A DNA stretch of 64,000 nucleotides from Hydractinia symbiolongicarpus (GCF_029227915.1 NC_079888.1:22548001-22612000), one strand, 5' to 3'. Numbered from the stretch's first letter, positions 48,937-62,996 are shown. The notes: generated by a model from the letters alone, not told the origin. Made by a program: numbers and translations.

Positions 48937-51900
48937 AATTAAACTTCTTTTATTCAGCGTCTCATCAAAAATGAAAACATTTTTAAAAAGTACAAGTCTC
49001 ATGGGCTTTAGTGGTGAAATAATAATTTAAAAAATCGTTTGGGAAATGAGTTTACTCCCTGGGTACTTTCTTTGTATACTTTAGACTATACGGGCCGAGT
49101 CCGGGATTTACGGGAAATCGCAGGTTTTCGTTTGTCGGAGATTAAACTTCTTTTATTCAGCGTCTCATCAAAAATGAAAACATTTTTGAAAACTACAAGT
49201 CTCATGCGTTTTAGTGGTGAAAAAATAATTTAAAAAATCTTTCGAGAAATGAGTTTACACCGTGGGTACTTTCTTTGTATACTTTTGACTATACGGGTTG
49301 AGTCCGGGATTTACGGGAAATCCCAGGTTTTCGTTTGCCGGCGATTAAACCACTTTCATTAAGCGTCTCATCAAAAATGAAAAGATTTCTGAAAACTACA
49401 AGTCTCATGCGTATTAGTGGTGAAAAAATAATTTAAAAAATCTTTCGGGAAATGAGTTTACTCCCTGGGTACTTTCTTTGTATACTTTTGACTATACGGG
49501 CTGAGTACGGGATTTACGGGAAATCGCGGGTATTCGTTTGCCGGCGATTAAACTTCTTTTATTCAGCATCTCATCAAAAATGAAAACATTTTTGAAAACT
49601 ACAAGTCTCATAGGCTTTAGTGGTGAAATAATAATTTATAAAATCGTTTGGGAAATTAGTTTACTCCCTGGGTACTTTCTTTGTATACTTTTGACTATAC
49701 GGGCCGAGTCCGGGATTTACGGGACATCGCAGGTTTTCGTTTGCCGGCGATTAAATTTCTTTTATTTAGCGTCTCATCAAAAATGAAAACATTTTTGAAA
49801 ACTACATGTCTTATGCGTTTTAGTGGTGAAAAAATAATTTATAAAATCGTTTTGGAAATGAGTTTATTCACAGGGTACTTTCTTTGTATACATTCGACTA
49901 TACGGGCCAAGCCCGGGGAAATCGCGGGTTTTCGTTTGCCGGCAATTAAACCTCTTTCATTAAGCGTCTCATCAAAAATGAAAACATTTTTGAAAACTAC
50001 AAGTCTCATGCGTTTTAGTGGTAAAAAAAAAATTTAAGAAATCGTTCGGGAAATGAGTTTACTTCCTGGGTACTTTCTTTGTATACATTCGACTATACGG
50101 GCCAAGCCCAGGATTTACGGGAAATCGCGGGATTTCGTTTGCCGGCGATTAAACCTCTTTTATTAAGCGTCTCATCAAAAATGAAAACATTTTTAAAAAG
50201 TACAAGTCTCATGGGCTTTAGTGGTGAAATAATAATTTAAAAAATCGTTCGGGAAATGAGTTTACACCCCGGGTACTTTCTTTGTATACTTTTGACTATA
50301 CGGGCCGAGTCCGGGATTTAACGGGAAATCGCAGGTTTTCGTTTGCCGGCGATTAAACCTCTTTTATTCAGCGTCTCATCAAAAATGAAAACATTTTTGA
50401 AAACTACAAGTCTCATGCGTTTTAGTGGTGAAAAAGAAAGTTAAAAAATCGTTCGGGAAATGAGTTTACTTCCTGGGTACTTTCTTTGTATACATTCGAC
50501 TATACGGGCCAAGCCCGGGATTTACGGGAAATCGCGGGATTTTGTTTGCCGGCGATTAAACCTCTTTTATTAAGCGTCTCATCAAAAATGAAAACATTTT
50601 TGAAAAATACAAGTCTCATGCGTTTTAGTGGTGAAAAAATAATTTAAAAAATCGTTCGAGAAATGAGTTTACACCCTGGGTACTTTCTTTGTATACTTTT
50701 GACTATACGGGCCGAGTCCGGGATTTACGGGAAATCGCAGGTTTTCGTTTGCCGGCGATTAAACCACTTTCATTAAGCGTCTCATCAAAAATGAAAAGAT
50801 TTCTGAAAACTACAAGTCTCATGCGTTTTAGTGGTGAAAAAATAATTTAAAAAATATTTCGGGAAATGAGTTTACTCCCTGGGTACTTTCTTTGTATACT
50901 TTTGACTATACGGGCCGCGTCCGGGATTTACGGGAAATCGCGGGTATTCGTTTGCCGGCGATTAAAATTCTTTTATTCAGCATCTCATCAAAAATGAAAA
51001 CATTTTTGAAAACTACAAGTCTCATGCGTTTTAGTGGTGAAAAAATAATTTAAAAAATCGTTCGAGAAATGAGTTTACACCCTGGGTACTTTCTTTGTAT
51101 ACTTTTGACTATACGGGCCGAGTCCGGGATTTACGGGAAATCGCAGATTTTCGTTTGCCGGCGATTAAACCACTTTCATTAAGCGTCTCATCAAAAATGA
51201 AAAGATTTCTGAAAACTACAAGTCTCATGCGTTTTAGTGGTGAAAAAATAATTTAAAAAATCGTTCGAGAAATGAATTTACACCCTGGGTACTTTCTTTG
51301 TATACTTTTGACTATACGGGCCGAGTCCGGGATTTACGGGAAATCGCAGGTTTTCGTTTGCCGGCGATTAAACCACTTTCATTAAGCGTCTCATCAAAAA
51401 TAAAAAGATTTCTGAAAACTACAAGTCCCATGCGTTTTAGTGGTGAAAAAATAATTTAAAAAATCGTTCGGGAAATGAGTTTACTCCCTGGGTACTTTCT
51501 TTGTATACTTTTGACTATACGGGCCGAGTCCGGGATTTACGGGAAATTGCGGGTATTCGTTTGCCGGCGATTAAATTTCTTTTATTCAGCATCTCATCAA
51601 AAATGAAAACATTTTTGAAAACTACAAGTCTCATGGGCTTTAGTGGTGAAATAATAATTTAAAAAATCGTTTGGGAAATTAGTTTACTCCCTGGGTACTT
51701 TCTTTGTATACTTTTGACTATACGGGCCGAGTCCGGGATTTACGGGAAATCGCAGGTTTTCGTTTGCCGGCGATTAAACTTCTTTTATTCAGCGTCTCAT
51801 CAAAAATGAAAACATTTTTGAAAACTACAAGTCTCAAGCGTTTTAGTGGGGAAAAGATAATTTAAAAAATCGTTTTGGAAATGAGTTTACTTACAGGGTA

Positions 51901-52009
51901 CTTTCTTTGTATACATTCGACTATACGGGCCAAGCCCGGGATTTACAGGAAATCGCAGGTTTCCGTTTGCCGGCGATTAAACCACTCTCATTAAGCGTCT
52001 CATCAAAAA
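48937..52009. repeat. Expanded a-f lineage with inserted 8-bp-deletion and CTTCCTGGG monomers
   Basis: Between the c monomers at 48,937 and 52,178 lie 16 monomers (3,241 bp). They include GTCGGAG (49,135), ATTTATAAAATCG twice (49,633 and 49,838), an 8-bp deletion (49,912), a 1-bp insertion GGGATTTAACGGG (50,315), GAAAGTTAAAAAATCG (50,438) and another set of f/d and e/d hybrids (about 50,970-51,370). Confidence 0.72.
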
Positions 52010-55000
52010 TGAAAACATTTCTGAAAACTACAAGTCTCATGCGTTTTAGTGGTGAAATGATAATTTAAAAAATCGTTTTGGAAATGAGTTTACTCACAGG
52101 CTACTTTCTTTGTATACTTTTGACTATACGGGCCGAGTCCAGGATTTAAGAGAAATAGCAGGTTTTCATTTGCCGGCAATTAAACTTCTTTTATTCAGCG
52201 TCTCATCAAAAATGAAAACATTTTTAAAAAGTACAAGTCTCATGGGCTTTAGTGGTGAAATAATAATTTAAAAAATCGTTTGGGAAATGAGTTTACTCCC
52301 TGGGTACTTTCTTTGTATACTTTAGACTATACGGGCCGAGTCCGGGATTTACGGGAAATCGCAGGTTTTCGTTTGCCGGCGATTAAACTTCTTTTATTCA
52401 GCGTCTCATCAAAAATGAAAACATATTTGAAAACTACAAGTCTCATGCGTTTTAGTGGTGAAAAAATAATTTAAAAAATCGTTCGAGAAATGAGTTTACA
52501 CCCTGGGTACTTTCTTTGTATACTTTTGACTATACGGGCCGAGTCCGGGATTTACGGGAAATCGCGGGTATTCGTTTGCCGGCGATTAAACTTCTTTTAT
52601 TCAGCATCTCATCAAAAATAAAAACATTTTTGAAAACTACAAGTTTCATGGGCTTTAGTGGTGAAATAATAATTTATAAAATCGTTTGGGAAATTAGTTT
52701 ACTCCCTGGGTACTTTCTTTGTATACTTTTGACTATACGGCCGAGTCCGGGATTTACGGGACATCGCAGGTTTTCGTTTGCCGGCGATTAAATTTCTTTT
52801 ATTCAGCGTCTCATCAAAAATGAAAACATTTTTGAAAACTACAAGTCTTATGCGTTTTAGTGGTGAAAAAATAATTTAAAAAATCGTTTTGGAAATGAGT
52901 TTATTCACAGGGTACTTTCTTTGTATACATTCGACTATACGGGCCAAGCCCGGGGAAATCGCGGGTTTTCGTTTGCCGGCGATTAAACCTCTTTCATTAA
53001 GCGTCTCATCAAAAATGAAAACATTTTTGAAAACTACAAGTCTCATGCGTTTTAGTGGTAAAAAAAAAATTTAAGAAATCGTTCGGGAAATGAGTTTACT
53101 TCCTGGGTACTTTCTTTGTATACATTCGACTATACGGGCCAAGCCCAGGATTTACGGGAAATCGCGGGATTTCGTTTGCCGGCGATTAAACCTCTTTTAT
53201 TAAGCGTCTCATCAAAAATGAAAACATTTTTAAAAAGTACAAGTCTCATGGGCTTTAGTGGTGAAATAATAATTTAGAAAAGCGTTCGGGAAATGAGTTT
53301 ACACCCCGGGTACTTTCTTTGTATACTTTTGACTATACGGGCCGAGTCCGGGATTTAACGGGAAATCGCAGGTTTTCGTTTGCCGGCGATTAAACCTCTT
53401 TTATTCAGCGTCTCATCAAAAATGAAAACATTTTTGAAAACTACAAGTCTCATGCGTTTTAGTGGTGAAAAAGAAATTTAAAAAATCGTTCGGGAAATGA
53501 GTTTACTTCCTGGGTACTTTCTTTGTATACATTCGACTATACGGGCCAAGCCCGGGATTTACGGGAAATCGCGGGATTTCGTTTGCCGGCGATTAAACCT
53601 CTTTTATTAAGCGTCTCATCAAAAATGAAAACATTTTTAAAAACTACAAGTCTCATGGGCTTTAGTGGTGAAATAATAATTTAAAAAATCGTTCGTGAAA
53701 TGAGTTTACACCCCGGGTACTTTCTTTGTATACTTTTAACTATACGGGCCAAGTCTGGGATTTACGGGAAATCGCAGGTTTTCGTTAGCCGGCGATTAAA
53801 CTTCTTTTATTCAGCGTCTCATCAAAAATAAAAACATTTTTGAAAACTACAAGTCTCATGCGTTTTAATGGTGAAAAAATAATTTAAAAAATCGTTCGGG
53901 AAATGAGTTTACTCCCTGGGTACTTTCTTTGTATACTTTTGACTATACGGGCCGAGTCCGGGATTTACGGGAAGTCGCGGGTTTTTGTTTGCCGGCGATT
54001 AAACTTCTTTTCTTCAGCGTCTCATCAAAAATGAAAATATTTTTAAATACTACAAGTCTCATGGGCTTTAGTGGTGAAATAATAATTTAAAAAATCGTTC
54101 GGGAAATGAGTTTACACCCTGGGTACTTTCTTTGTATACTTTTGACTATGCGGGCCGAGTCCGGGTTTTACGGGAAATGGCGGGTTTTCGTTTGCCGGCG
54201 ATTAAACTTCTTTTATTTAGCGTCTCATCAAAAATGAAAACATTTTTGAAAACTACAAGTCTCAAGCGTTTTAGTGGGGAAAAGATAATTTAAAAAATCG
54301 TTTTGGAAATGAGTTTACTCACAGGGTACTTTCTTTGTATACATTCGACTATACGGGCCAAGCCCGGCATTTACGGGAAATCGCAGGTTTTCGTTTGCCG
54401 GCGATTAAACCACTTTCATTAAGCGTCTCATCAAAAATGAAAACATTTCTGAAAACTACAAGTCTCATGCCTTTTAGTGGTGAAATGATAATTTAAAAAA
54501 TCGTTTTGGAAATGAGTTTACTCACAGGGTACTTTCTTTGTATACTTTTGACTATACGGGCCGAGTCCAGGATTTAAGAGAAATAGCAGGTTTTCGTTTG
54601 CCGGCAATTAAACTTCTTTTATTCAGCGTCTCATCAAAAATGAAAACATTTTTAAAAAGTACAAGTCTCATGGGCTTTAGTGGTGAAATAATAATTTAAA
54701 AAATCGTTTGGGAAATGAGTTTACTCCCTGGGTACTTTCTTTGTATACTTTAGACTATACGGGCCGAGTACGGGATTTACGGGAAGTCGCAGGTTTTCGT
54801 TTGCCAGCGATTAAACTTCTTTTATTCAGCGTCTCATCAAAAATTAAAACATTTTTGAAAACTACAAGTCTCATGCGTTTTAGTGGTGAAAAAATAATTT
54901 AAAAATCGTTCGGGAAATGAGTTTTCACCCTGGGTACTTTCTTTGTATACTTTTGACTATACGGGCCGAGTCCGGGATTTACGGGAAATCGCAGGTTTTC

Positions 55001-56060
55001 GTTTGCCGGCGATTAAACTTATTTTATTCAGCGTCTCATCAAAAATGTAAACATTTTTGAAAACTACAAGTCTCATACGTTTTAGTGGTGAAAAAATAAT
55101 TTAAAAATTCGTTCGGGAAATGAGTTTACTCACTGGGTACTTTCCTTGTATACTTTTAACTATACGGGCCGAGTCCGGGATTTACGGGAAATCGCGGGTT
55201 TTTGTTTGCCGGCGATTAAACTTCTTTTATTCAGCGTCTCATCAAAAATGAAAACATTTTTAAAAACTACAAGTCTCATGCGTTTTAGTGGTGAAAAAGT
55301 AATTTAAAAAATCGTTCGGGAAATGAGTTTACTCCCTGGGTACTTTCTTTGTATACTTTTGACTATACGGGCCGAGTCCGGGATTTACGGGAAATCGCCG
55401 GTTTTCGTTTGCCAGCGATTAAACTGCTTTTATTCAGCGTCTCATCAAAAATGAAAACATTCGTGAAAACTACAAGTCTCATGCGTTTTAGTGGTGAAAT
55501 AATAATTTAAAAAATCGTTTGGGAAATGAGTTTACTCCCTGGGTACTTTCTTTGTATACTTTTGACTATACGGGCCGAGTCCAGGATTTACATGAAATCG
55601 CAGGTTTCGTTTTACGGCGATTAAACTTCTTTTATTCAGCGTCTTATCAAAAATGAAAACATTTTTAAAAACTACAAGTCTCATGCGTTTTAGTGGTGAA
55701 AAAGTAATTTAAAAAATCGTTCAGGAAATGAGTTTACTCCCTGGGTACTTTCTTTGTATACTTTTGACTATATGGGCCAAGCCCGGGACTTACGGGAAAT
55801 CGCGGGTTTTTGTTTGCCAGCGATTAAACTGCTGTTATTCAGCGTCTCATCATAAATGAATACATTTTTAAAAACTACAAGTCTCATGCGTTTTAGTGGT
55901 GAAATAATAATTTAAAAAATCGTTTGGGAAATGAGTTTACTCCCTGGGTACTTTCTTTGTATACTTTTGACTATACGGGCCGAGTCCGGGATTTACGGGA
56001 AATCGCAGGTTTTCGTTTGCCGGCGATTAAACCACTTTCATTAAGCGTCTCATCAAAAAT
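52010..56060. repeat. 20-mer HOR unit, copy 1 (~4,050 bp)
   Basis: Offset 4,050-4,051 links CAGGCTACTTTC (52,097 and 56,147), TTTTCATTTGCCGG (52,163 and 56,213), ACATATTTG (52,421 and 56,471), CAAGTTTCATGGG, GGGACATCGC, an 8-bp deletion (52,951 and 57,000), TTTAGAAAAGCG (53,274 and 57,325), GGGATTTAACGGG (53,350 and 57,401), CGTTAGCCGG (53,784 and 57,835) and AAAATTAAAAC (54,840 and 58,891). Confidence 0.87.
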
Positions 56061-59000
56061 GAAAACATTTCTGAAAATTACAAGTCTCATGCGTTTTAGT
56101 GGTGAAATGATAATTTAAAAAATCGTTTTGGAAATGAGTTTACTCACAGGCTACTTTCTTTGTATACTTTTGACTATACGGGCCGAGTCCAGGATTTAAG
56201 AGAAATAGCAGGTTTTCATTTGCCGGCAATTAAACTTCTTTTATTCAGCGTCTCATCAAAAATGAAAACATTTTTAAAAAGTACAAGTCTCATGGGCTTT
56301 AGTGGTGAAATAATAATTTAAAAAATCGTTTGGGAAATGAGTTTACTCCCTGGGTACTTTCTTTGTATACTTTAGACTATACGGGCCGAGTCCGGGATTT
56401 ACGGGAAATCGCAGGTTTTCGTTTGCCGGCGATTAAACTTCTTTTATTCAGCGTCTCATCAAAAATGAAAACATATTTGAAAACTACAAGTCTCATGCGT
56501 TTTAGTGGTGAAAAAATAATTTAAAAAATCGTTCGAGAAATGAGTTTACACCCTGGGTACTTTCTTTGTATACTTTTGACTATACGGGCCGAGTCCGGGA
56601 TTTACGGGAAATCGCGGGTATTCGTTTGCCGGCGATTAAACTTCTTTTATTCAGCATCTCATCAAAAATGAAAACATTTTTGAAAACTACAAGTTTCATG
56701 GGCTTTACTGGTGAAATAATAATTTATAAAATCGTTTGGGAAATTAGTTTACTCCCTGGGTACTTTCTTTGTATACTTTTGACTATACGGGCCGAGTCCG
56801 GGATTTACGGGACATCGCAGGTTTTCGTTTGCCGGCGATTAAATTTCTTTTATTCAGCGTCTCATCAAAAATGAAAACATTTTTGAAAACTACAAGTCTT
56901 ATGCGTTTTAGTGGTGAAAAAATAATTTAAAAAATCGTTTTGGAAATGAGTTTATTCACAGGGTACTTTCTTTGTATACATTCGACTATACGGGCCAAGC
57001 CCGGGGAAATCGCGGGTTTTCGTTTGCCGGCGATTAAACCTCTTTCATTAAGCGTCTCATCAAAAATGAAAACATTTTTGAAAACTACAAGTCTCATGCG
57101 TTTTAGTGGTAAAAAAAAAATTTAAGAAATCGTTCGGGAAATGAGTTTACTTCCTGGGTACTTTCTTTGTATACATTCGACTATACGGGCCAAGCCCAGG
57201 ATTTACGGGAAATCGCGGAATTTCGTTTGCCGGCGATTAAACCTCTTTTATTAAGCGTCTCATCAAAAATGAAAACATTTTTAAAAAGTACAAGTCTCAT
57301 GGGCTTTAGTGGTGAAATAATAATTTAGAAAAGCGTTCGGGAAATGAGTTTACACCCCGGGTACTTTCTTTGTATACTTTTGACTATACGGGCCGAGTCC
57401 GGGATTTAACGGGAAATCGCAGGTTTTCGTTTGCCGGCGATTAAACCTCTTTTATTCAGCGTCTCATCAAAAATGAAAACATTTTTGAAAACTACAAGTC
57501 TCATGCGTTTTAGTGGTGAAAAAGAAATTTAAAAAATCGTTCGGGAAATGAGTTTACTTCCTGGGTACTTTCTTTGTATACATTCGACTATACGGGCCAA
57601 GCCCGGGATTTACGGGAAATCGCGGGATTTCGTTTGCCGGCGATTAAACCTCTTTTATTAAGCGTCTCATCAAAAATGAAAACATTTTTAAAAACTACAA
57701 GTCTCATGGGCTTTAGTGGTGAAATAATAATTTAAAAAATCGTTCGTGAAATGAGTTTACACCCCGGGTACTTTCTTTGTATACTTTTGACTATACGGGC
57801 CAAGTCTGGGATTTACGGGAAATCGCAGGTTTTCGTTAGCCGGCGATTAAACTTCTTTTATTCAGCGTCTCATCAAAAATAAAAACATTTTTGAAAACTA
57901 CAAGTCTCATGCGTTTTAATGGTGAAAAAATAATTTAAAAAATCGTTCGGGAAATGAGTTTACTCCCTGGGTACTTTCTTTGTATACTTTTGACTATACG
58001 GGCCGAGTCCGGGATTTACGGGAAGTCGCGGGTTTTTGTTTGCCGGCGATTAAACTTCTTTTATTCAGCGTCTCATCAAAAATGAAAATATTTTTAAATA
58101 CTACAAGTCTCATGGGCTTTAGTGGTGAAATAATAATTTAAAAAATCGTTCGGGAAATGAGTTTACACCCTGGGTACTTTCTTTGTATACTTTTGACTAT
58201 GCGGGCCGAGTCCGGGTTTTACGGGAAATCGCGGGTTTTCGTTTGCCGGCGATTAAACTTCTTTTATTTAGCGTCTCATCAAAAATGAAAACATTTTTGA
58301 AAACTACAAGTCTCAAGCGTTTTAGTGGGGAAAAGATAATTTAAAAAATCGTTTTGGAAATGAGTTTACTCACAGGGTACTTTCTTTGTATACATTCGAC
58401 TATACGGGCCAAGCCCGGCATTTACGGGAAATCGCAGGTTTTCGTTTGCCGGCGATTAAACCACTTTCATTAAGCGTCTCATCAAAAATGAAAACATTTC
58501 TGAAAACTACAAGTCTCATGCCTTTTAGTGGTGAAATGATAATTTAAAAAATCGTTTTGGAAATGAGTTTACTCACAGGGTACTTTCTTTGTATACTTTT
58601 GACTATACGGGCCGAGTCCAGGATTTAAGAGAAATAGCAGGTTTTCGTTTGCCGGCAATTAAACTTCTTTTATTCAGCGTCTCATCAAAAATGAAAACAT
58701 TTTTAAAAAGTACAAGTCTCATGGGCTTTAGTGGTGAAATAATAATTTAAAAAATCGTTTGGGAAATGAGTTTACTCCCTGGGTACTTTCTTTGTATACT
58801 TTAGACTATACGGGCCGAGTACGGGATTTACGGGAAGTCGCAGGTTTTCGTTTGCCAGCGATTAAACTTCTTTTATTCAGCGTCTCATCAAAAATTAAAA
58901 CATTTTTGAAAACTACAAGTCTCATGCGTTTTAGTGGTGAAAAAATAATTTAAAAATCGTTCGGGAAATGAGTTTTCACCCTGGGTACTTTCTTTGTATA

Positions 59001-60318
59001 CTTTTGACTATACGGGCCGAGTCCGGGATTTACGGGAAATCGCAGGTTTTCGTTTGCCGGCGATTAAACTTATTTTATTCAGCGTCTCATCAAAAATGTA
59101 AACATTTTTGAAAACTACAAGTCTCATACGTTTTAGTGGTGAAAAAATAATTTAAAAATTCGTTCGGGAAAAGAGTTTACTCACTGGGTACTTTCCTTGT
59201 ATACTTTTAACTATACGGGCCGAGTCCGGGATTTACGGGAAATCGCGGGTTTTTGTTTGCCGGCGATTAAACTTCTTTTATTCAGCGTCTCATCAAAAAT
59301 GAAAACATTTTTAAAAACTACAAGTCTCATGCGTTTTATTGGTGAAAAAGTAATTTAAAAAATCGTTCGGGAAATGAGTTTACTCCCTGGGTACTTTCTT
59401 TGTATACTTTTGACTATACGGGCCAAGCCCGGGATTTACCGGAAATCGCGGGTTTTCGTTTGCCAGCGATTAAACTTCTTTTATTCAGCGTCTCATCAAA
59501 AATGAAAACATTTTTAAAAACTACAAGTCTTATGCGTTTTAGTGGTGAAAAAATAATTTAAAAAATCGTTCTGGAAATGAGTTTACTCCCTGGGTACTTT
59601 CTTTGTATACTTTTGACTATACGGGCCGAGTCCGGGATTTACGGGAAATCGCCGGTTTTCGTTTGCCAGCGATTAAACTGCTTTTATTCAGCGTCTCATC
59701 AAAAATGAAAACATTCGTGAAAACTACAAGTCTCATGCGTTTTAGTGGTGAAATAATAATTTAAAAAATCGTTTGGGAAATGAGTTTACTCCCTGGGTAC
59801 TTTCTTTGTATACTTTTGACTATACGGGCCGAGTCCAGGATTTACATGAAATCGCAGGTTTCGTTTTACGGCGATTAAACTTCTTTTATTCAGCGTCTCA
59901 TCAAAAATGAAAACATTTTTAAAAACTACAAGTCTCATGCGTTTTAGTGGTGAAAAAGTAATTTAAAAAATCGTTCAGGAAATGAGTTTACTCCCTGGGT
60001 ACTTTCTTTGTATACTTTTGACTATATGGGCCAAGCCCGGGACTTACGGGAAATCGCGGGTTTTTGTTTGCCAGCGATTAAACTGCTGTTATTCAGCGTC
60101 TCATCATAAATGAATACATTTTTAAAAACTACAAGTCTCATGCGTTTTAGTGGTGAAATAATAATTTAAAAAATCGTTTGGGAAGTGAGTTTACTCCCTG
60201 GGTACTTTCTTTGTATACTTTTGACTATACGGGCCGAGTCCGGGATTTACGGGAAATCGCAGGTTTTCGTTTGCCGGCGATTAAACCACTTTCATTAAGC
60301 GTCTCATCAAAAATGAAA
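56061..60318. repeat. 20-mer HOR unit, copy 2, with one extra monomer (~4,258 bp)
   Basis: About 99.7% identical to copy 1 over the first 2.4 kb by eye. Seen differences include AAAATGAAAAC versus AAAATAAAAAC (56,668 / 52,617), TTTACTGG versus TTTAGTGG, TACGGGCCG versus TACGGCCG (a 1-bp loss in copy 1 at about 52,740), CGCGGAATT versus CGCGGGATT, and AATCGCGGG versus AATGGCGGG. After about 59,300 the offset rises to 4,253 because copy 2 holds an additional monomer. Confidence 0.86.
59420..59622 (+). repeat. Extra monomer in 20-mer copy 2
   Basis: Copy 1 goes directly from the GAAAAAGTAATTT monomer to GAAATCGCCGG/GCCAGCGATTAAACTGC (55,394). Copy 2 inserts one monomer (CCAAGCCCGGGATTTACCGG, GCCAGCGATTAAACTTC, GTCTTATGCG, CGTTCTGG) before the same sequence at 59,648. 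Edges are arbitrary within about 50 bases. Confidence 0.75.
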
Positions 60319-60551
60319 AGATTTCTGAAAACTACAAGTCTCATGCGTTTTAGTGGTGAAAAAATAATTTAAAAAATCGTTCGGGAAATGAGTTTACTCC
60401 CTGGGTACTTTCTTTGTATAGTTTTGACTATACGGGCCGAGTCCGGGATTTACGGGAAATCGCGGGTATTCGTTTGCCGGCGATTAAACTTCTTTTATTC
60501 AGCGTCTCATCAAAAATGAAAACATTTTTGAAAACTACAAGTCTCATGGGC
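60319..60551. repeat. Satellite linking the 20-mer and 3-mer blocks
   Basis: About one monomer of e-type (CGCGGGTATTCG) with GTATAGTTTTGAC near 60,416 as a private change that breaks the GTATAC palindrome. Confidence 0.65.
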
Positions 60552-61752
60552 TGTAGTGGTGAAATAATAATTTGAAAAATCGTTTGGAAAATTAGTTTAC
60601 TCCCTGGGTACTTTCTTTGTATACTTTTGACTATACGGGCCGAGTCCGGGATTTACGGGAAATCGCAGGTTTTCGTTTGCCGGCGATTAAACTTCTTTTA
60701 TTCAGCGTCTCATCAAAAATGAAAAAATTTTTGAAAACTACAAGTCTTATGCGTTTTAGTGGTGAAAAAATAATTTAAAAAATCGTTCTGGAAATGAGTT
60801 TATTCACAGGGTACTTTCTTTGTATACATTCGACTATACGGGCCAAGCCCGGGGAAATCGCGGGTTTTCGTTTGCCGGCGATTAAACCTCTTTCATTAAG
60901 CGTCTCATCAAAAATGAAAACAATTTTGAAAACTACAAGTCTCATGCGTTTTAGTGGTAAAAAAAAAAATTAAGAAATCGTTCTGGAAATGAGTTTACTT
61001 CCTGGGTACTTTCTTTGTATACATTCGACTATACGGGCCAAGCCCAGGATTTACGGAAAATCGCGGGATTTCGTTTGCCGGCGATTAAACCTCTTTTATT
61101 AAGCGTCTCATCAAAAATGAAAACATTTTTGAAAACTACAAGTCTCATGGGCTGTAGTGGTGAAATAATAATTTAAAAAATCGTTTGGAAAATTAGTTTA
61201 CTCCCTGAGTACTTTCTTTGTATACTTTTGACTATACGGGCCGAGTCCGGGATTTACGGGAAATCGCAGGTTTTCGTTTGCCGGCGATTAAACTTCTTTT
61301 ATTCAGCGTCTCATCAAAAATGAAAACATTTTTGAAAACTACAAGTCTTATGCGTTTTAGTGGTGAAAAAATAATTTAAAAAATCGTTCTGGAAATGAGT
61401 TTATTCACAGGGTACTTTCTTTGTATACATTCGACTATACGGGCCAAGCCCGGGGAAATCGCGGGTTTTCGTTTGCCGGCGATTAAACCTCTTTCATTAA
61501 GCGTCTCATCAAAAATGAAAACAATTTTGAAAACTACAAGTCTCATGCGTTTTAGTGGTAAAAAAAAAATTTAAGAAATCGTTCTGGAAATGAGTTTACT
61601 TCCTGGGTACTTTCTTTGTATACATTCGACTATACGGGCCAAGCCCAGGATTTACGGAAAATCGCGGGATTTCGTTTGCCGGCGATTAAACCTCTTTTAT
61701 TAAGCGTCTCATCAAAAATGAAAACATTTTTAAAAAGTACAAGTCTCATGGG
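60552..61752. repeat. 3-mer HOR (601 bp), two copies
   Basis: GGGCTGTAGTGG lies at 60,548 and 61,149 (offset 601, three monomers less the 8-bp deletion). Each copy carries CGTTTGGAAAATTAG, GTCTTATGCG, an 8-bp-deletion tail (60,850 and 61,450), AAAACAATTTTG (60,917 and 61,518) and GTCTTCC-type tails. A third, rearranged piece (8-bp deletion plus AAAACAATTTTG) is at 62,400-62,600. Confidence 0.82.
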
Positions 61753-62996
61753 CTTTAGTGGTGAGATAATAATTTAAAAAATCGTTCGGGAAATGAGTTT
61801 ACTCCCCGGGTACTTTCTTTGTATACTTTTGACTATACGGGCCGAGTCCGGGATTTACGGGAAATCGCCGGTTTTCGTTTGCCAGCGATTAAACTGCTTT
61901 TATTCAGCGTCTCATCAAAAATGAAAACATTCGTGAAAACTACAAGTCTCATGCGTTTTAGTGGTGAAATAATAATTTAAAAAATCGTTTGGGAAATGAG
62001 TTTACTCCCTGGGTACTTTCTTTGTATACTTTTGACTATACGGGCCGAGTCCAAGATTTACGGGAAATCGCAGGTTTTCGTTTGCCGGCGATTAAACTTT
62101 TTATTCAGCGTCTCATCAAAAATGAAAACATTTTTAAAAACTACAAGTCTCATGCGTTTTAGTGGTGAAAAAGTAATTTAAAAAATCGTTCGGGAAATGA
62201 GTTTACTCCCTGGGTACTTTCTTTGTATACTTTTGACTATACGGGCCAAGCCCGGGACTTACGGGAAATCGCGGGTTTTTGTTTGCCAGCGATTAAACTG
62301 CTGTTATTCAGCGTCTCATCATAAATGAATACATTTTTAAAAACTACAAGTCTCATGCGTTTTAGTGGTGAAATAATAATTTAAAAAATCGTTTGGGAAA
62401 TGAGTTTATTCACAGGGTACTTTCTTTGCATACATTCGACTATACGGGCCAAGCCCGGGGAAATCGCGGGTTTTCGTTTGCCGGCGATTAAACCTCTTTC
62501 ATTAAGCGTCTCATCAAAAATGAAAACAATTTTGAAAACTACAAGTCTCATGCGTTTTAGTGGTAAAAAAAAAAATTAAGAAATCGTTCTGGAAATGAGT
62601 TTACTTCCTGGGTACTTTCTTTGTATACATTCGACTATACGGGCCAAGCCCAGGATTTACGGGAAATCGCGGGATTTCGTTTGCCGGCGATTAAACCTCT
62701 TTTATTAAGCGTCTCATCAAAAATGAAAACATTTTTAAAAAGTACAAGTCTCATGGGCTTTAGTGGTGAGATAATAATTTAAAAAATCGTTCGGGAAACG
62801 AGTTTACACCCCGGGTACTTTCTTTGTATACTTTTGACTATACGGGCCGAGTCCGGGATTTACGGGAAATCGCAGGTTTTCGTTTGCCGGCGATTAAACT
62901 TCTTTTATTCAGCGTCTCATCAAAAATGAAAACATTTTTGAAAACTACAAGTCTCATGCGTTTTAGTGCTGAAAAAGAAATTTAAAAAATCGTTCG
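61586..62996. repeat. 7-mer HOR unit, copy 1 (1,411 bp)
   Basis: Offset 1,411 links GGTGAGATAATAATTT (61,762 and 63,173), GAAATCGCCGG (61,861 and 63,272), GATTAAACTGC, ACATTCGTG (61,927 and 63,338), GTCCAAGATT (62,049 and 63,460), the 2-bp-shorter GATTAAACTTTTTATTCAG (62,091 and 63,502), GGGACTTACGGG and CATCATAAATGAATAC (62,318 and 63,729). Confidence 0.86.
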
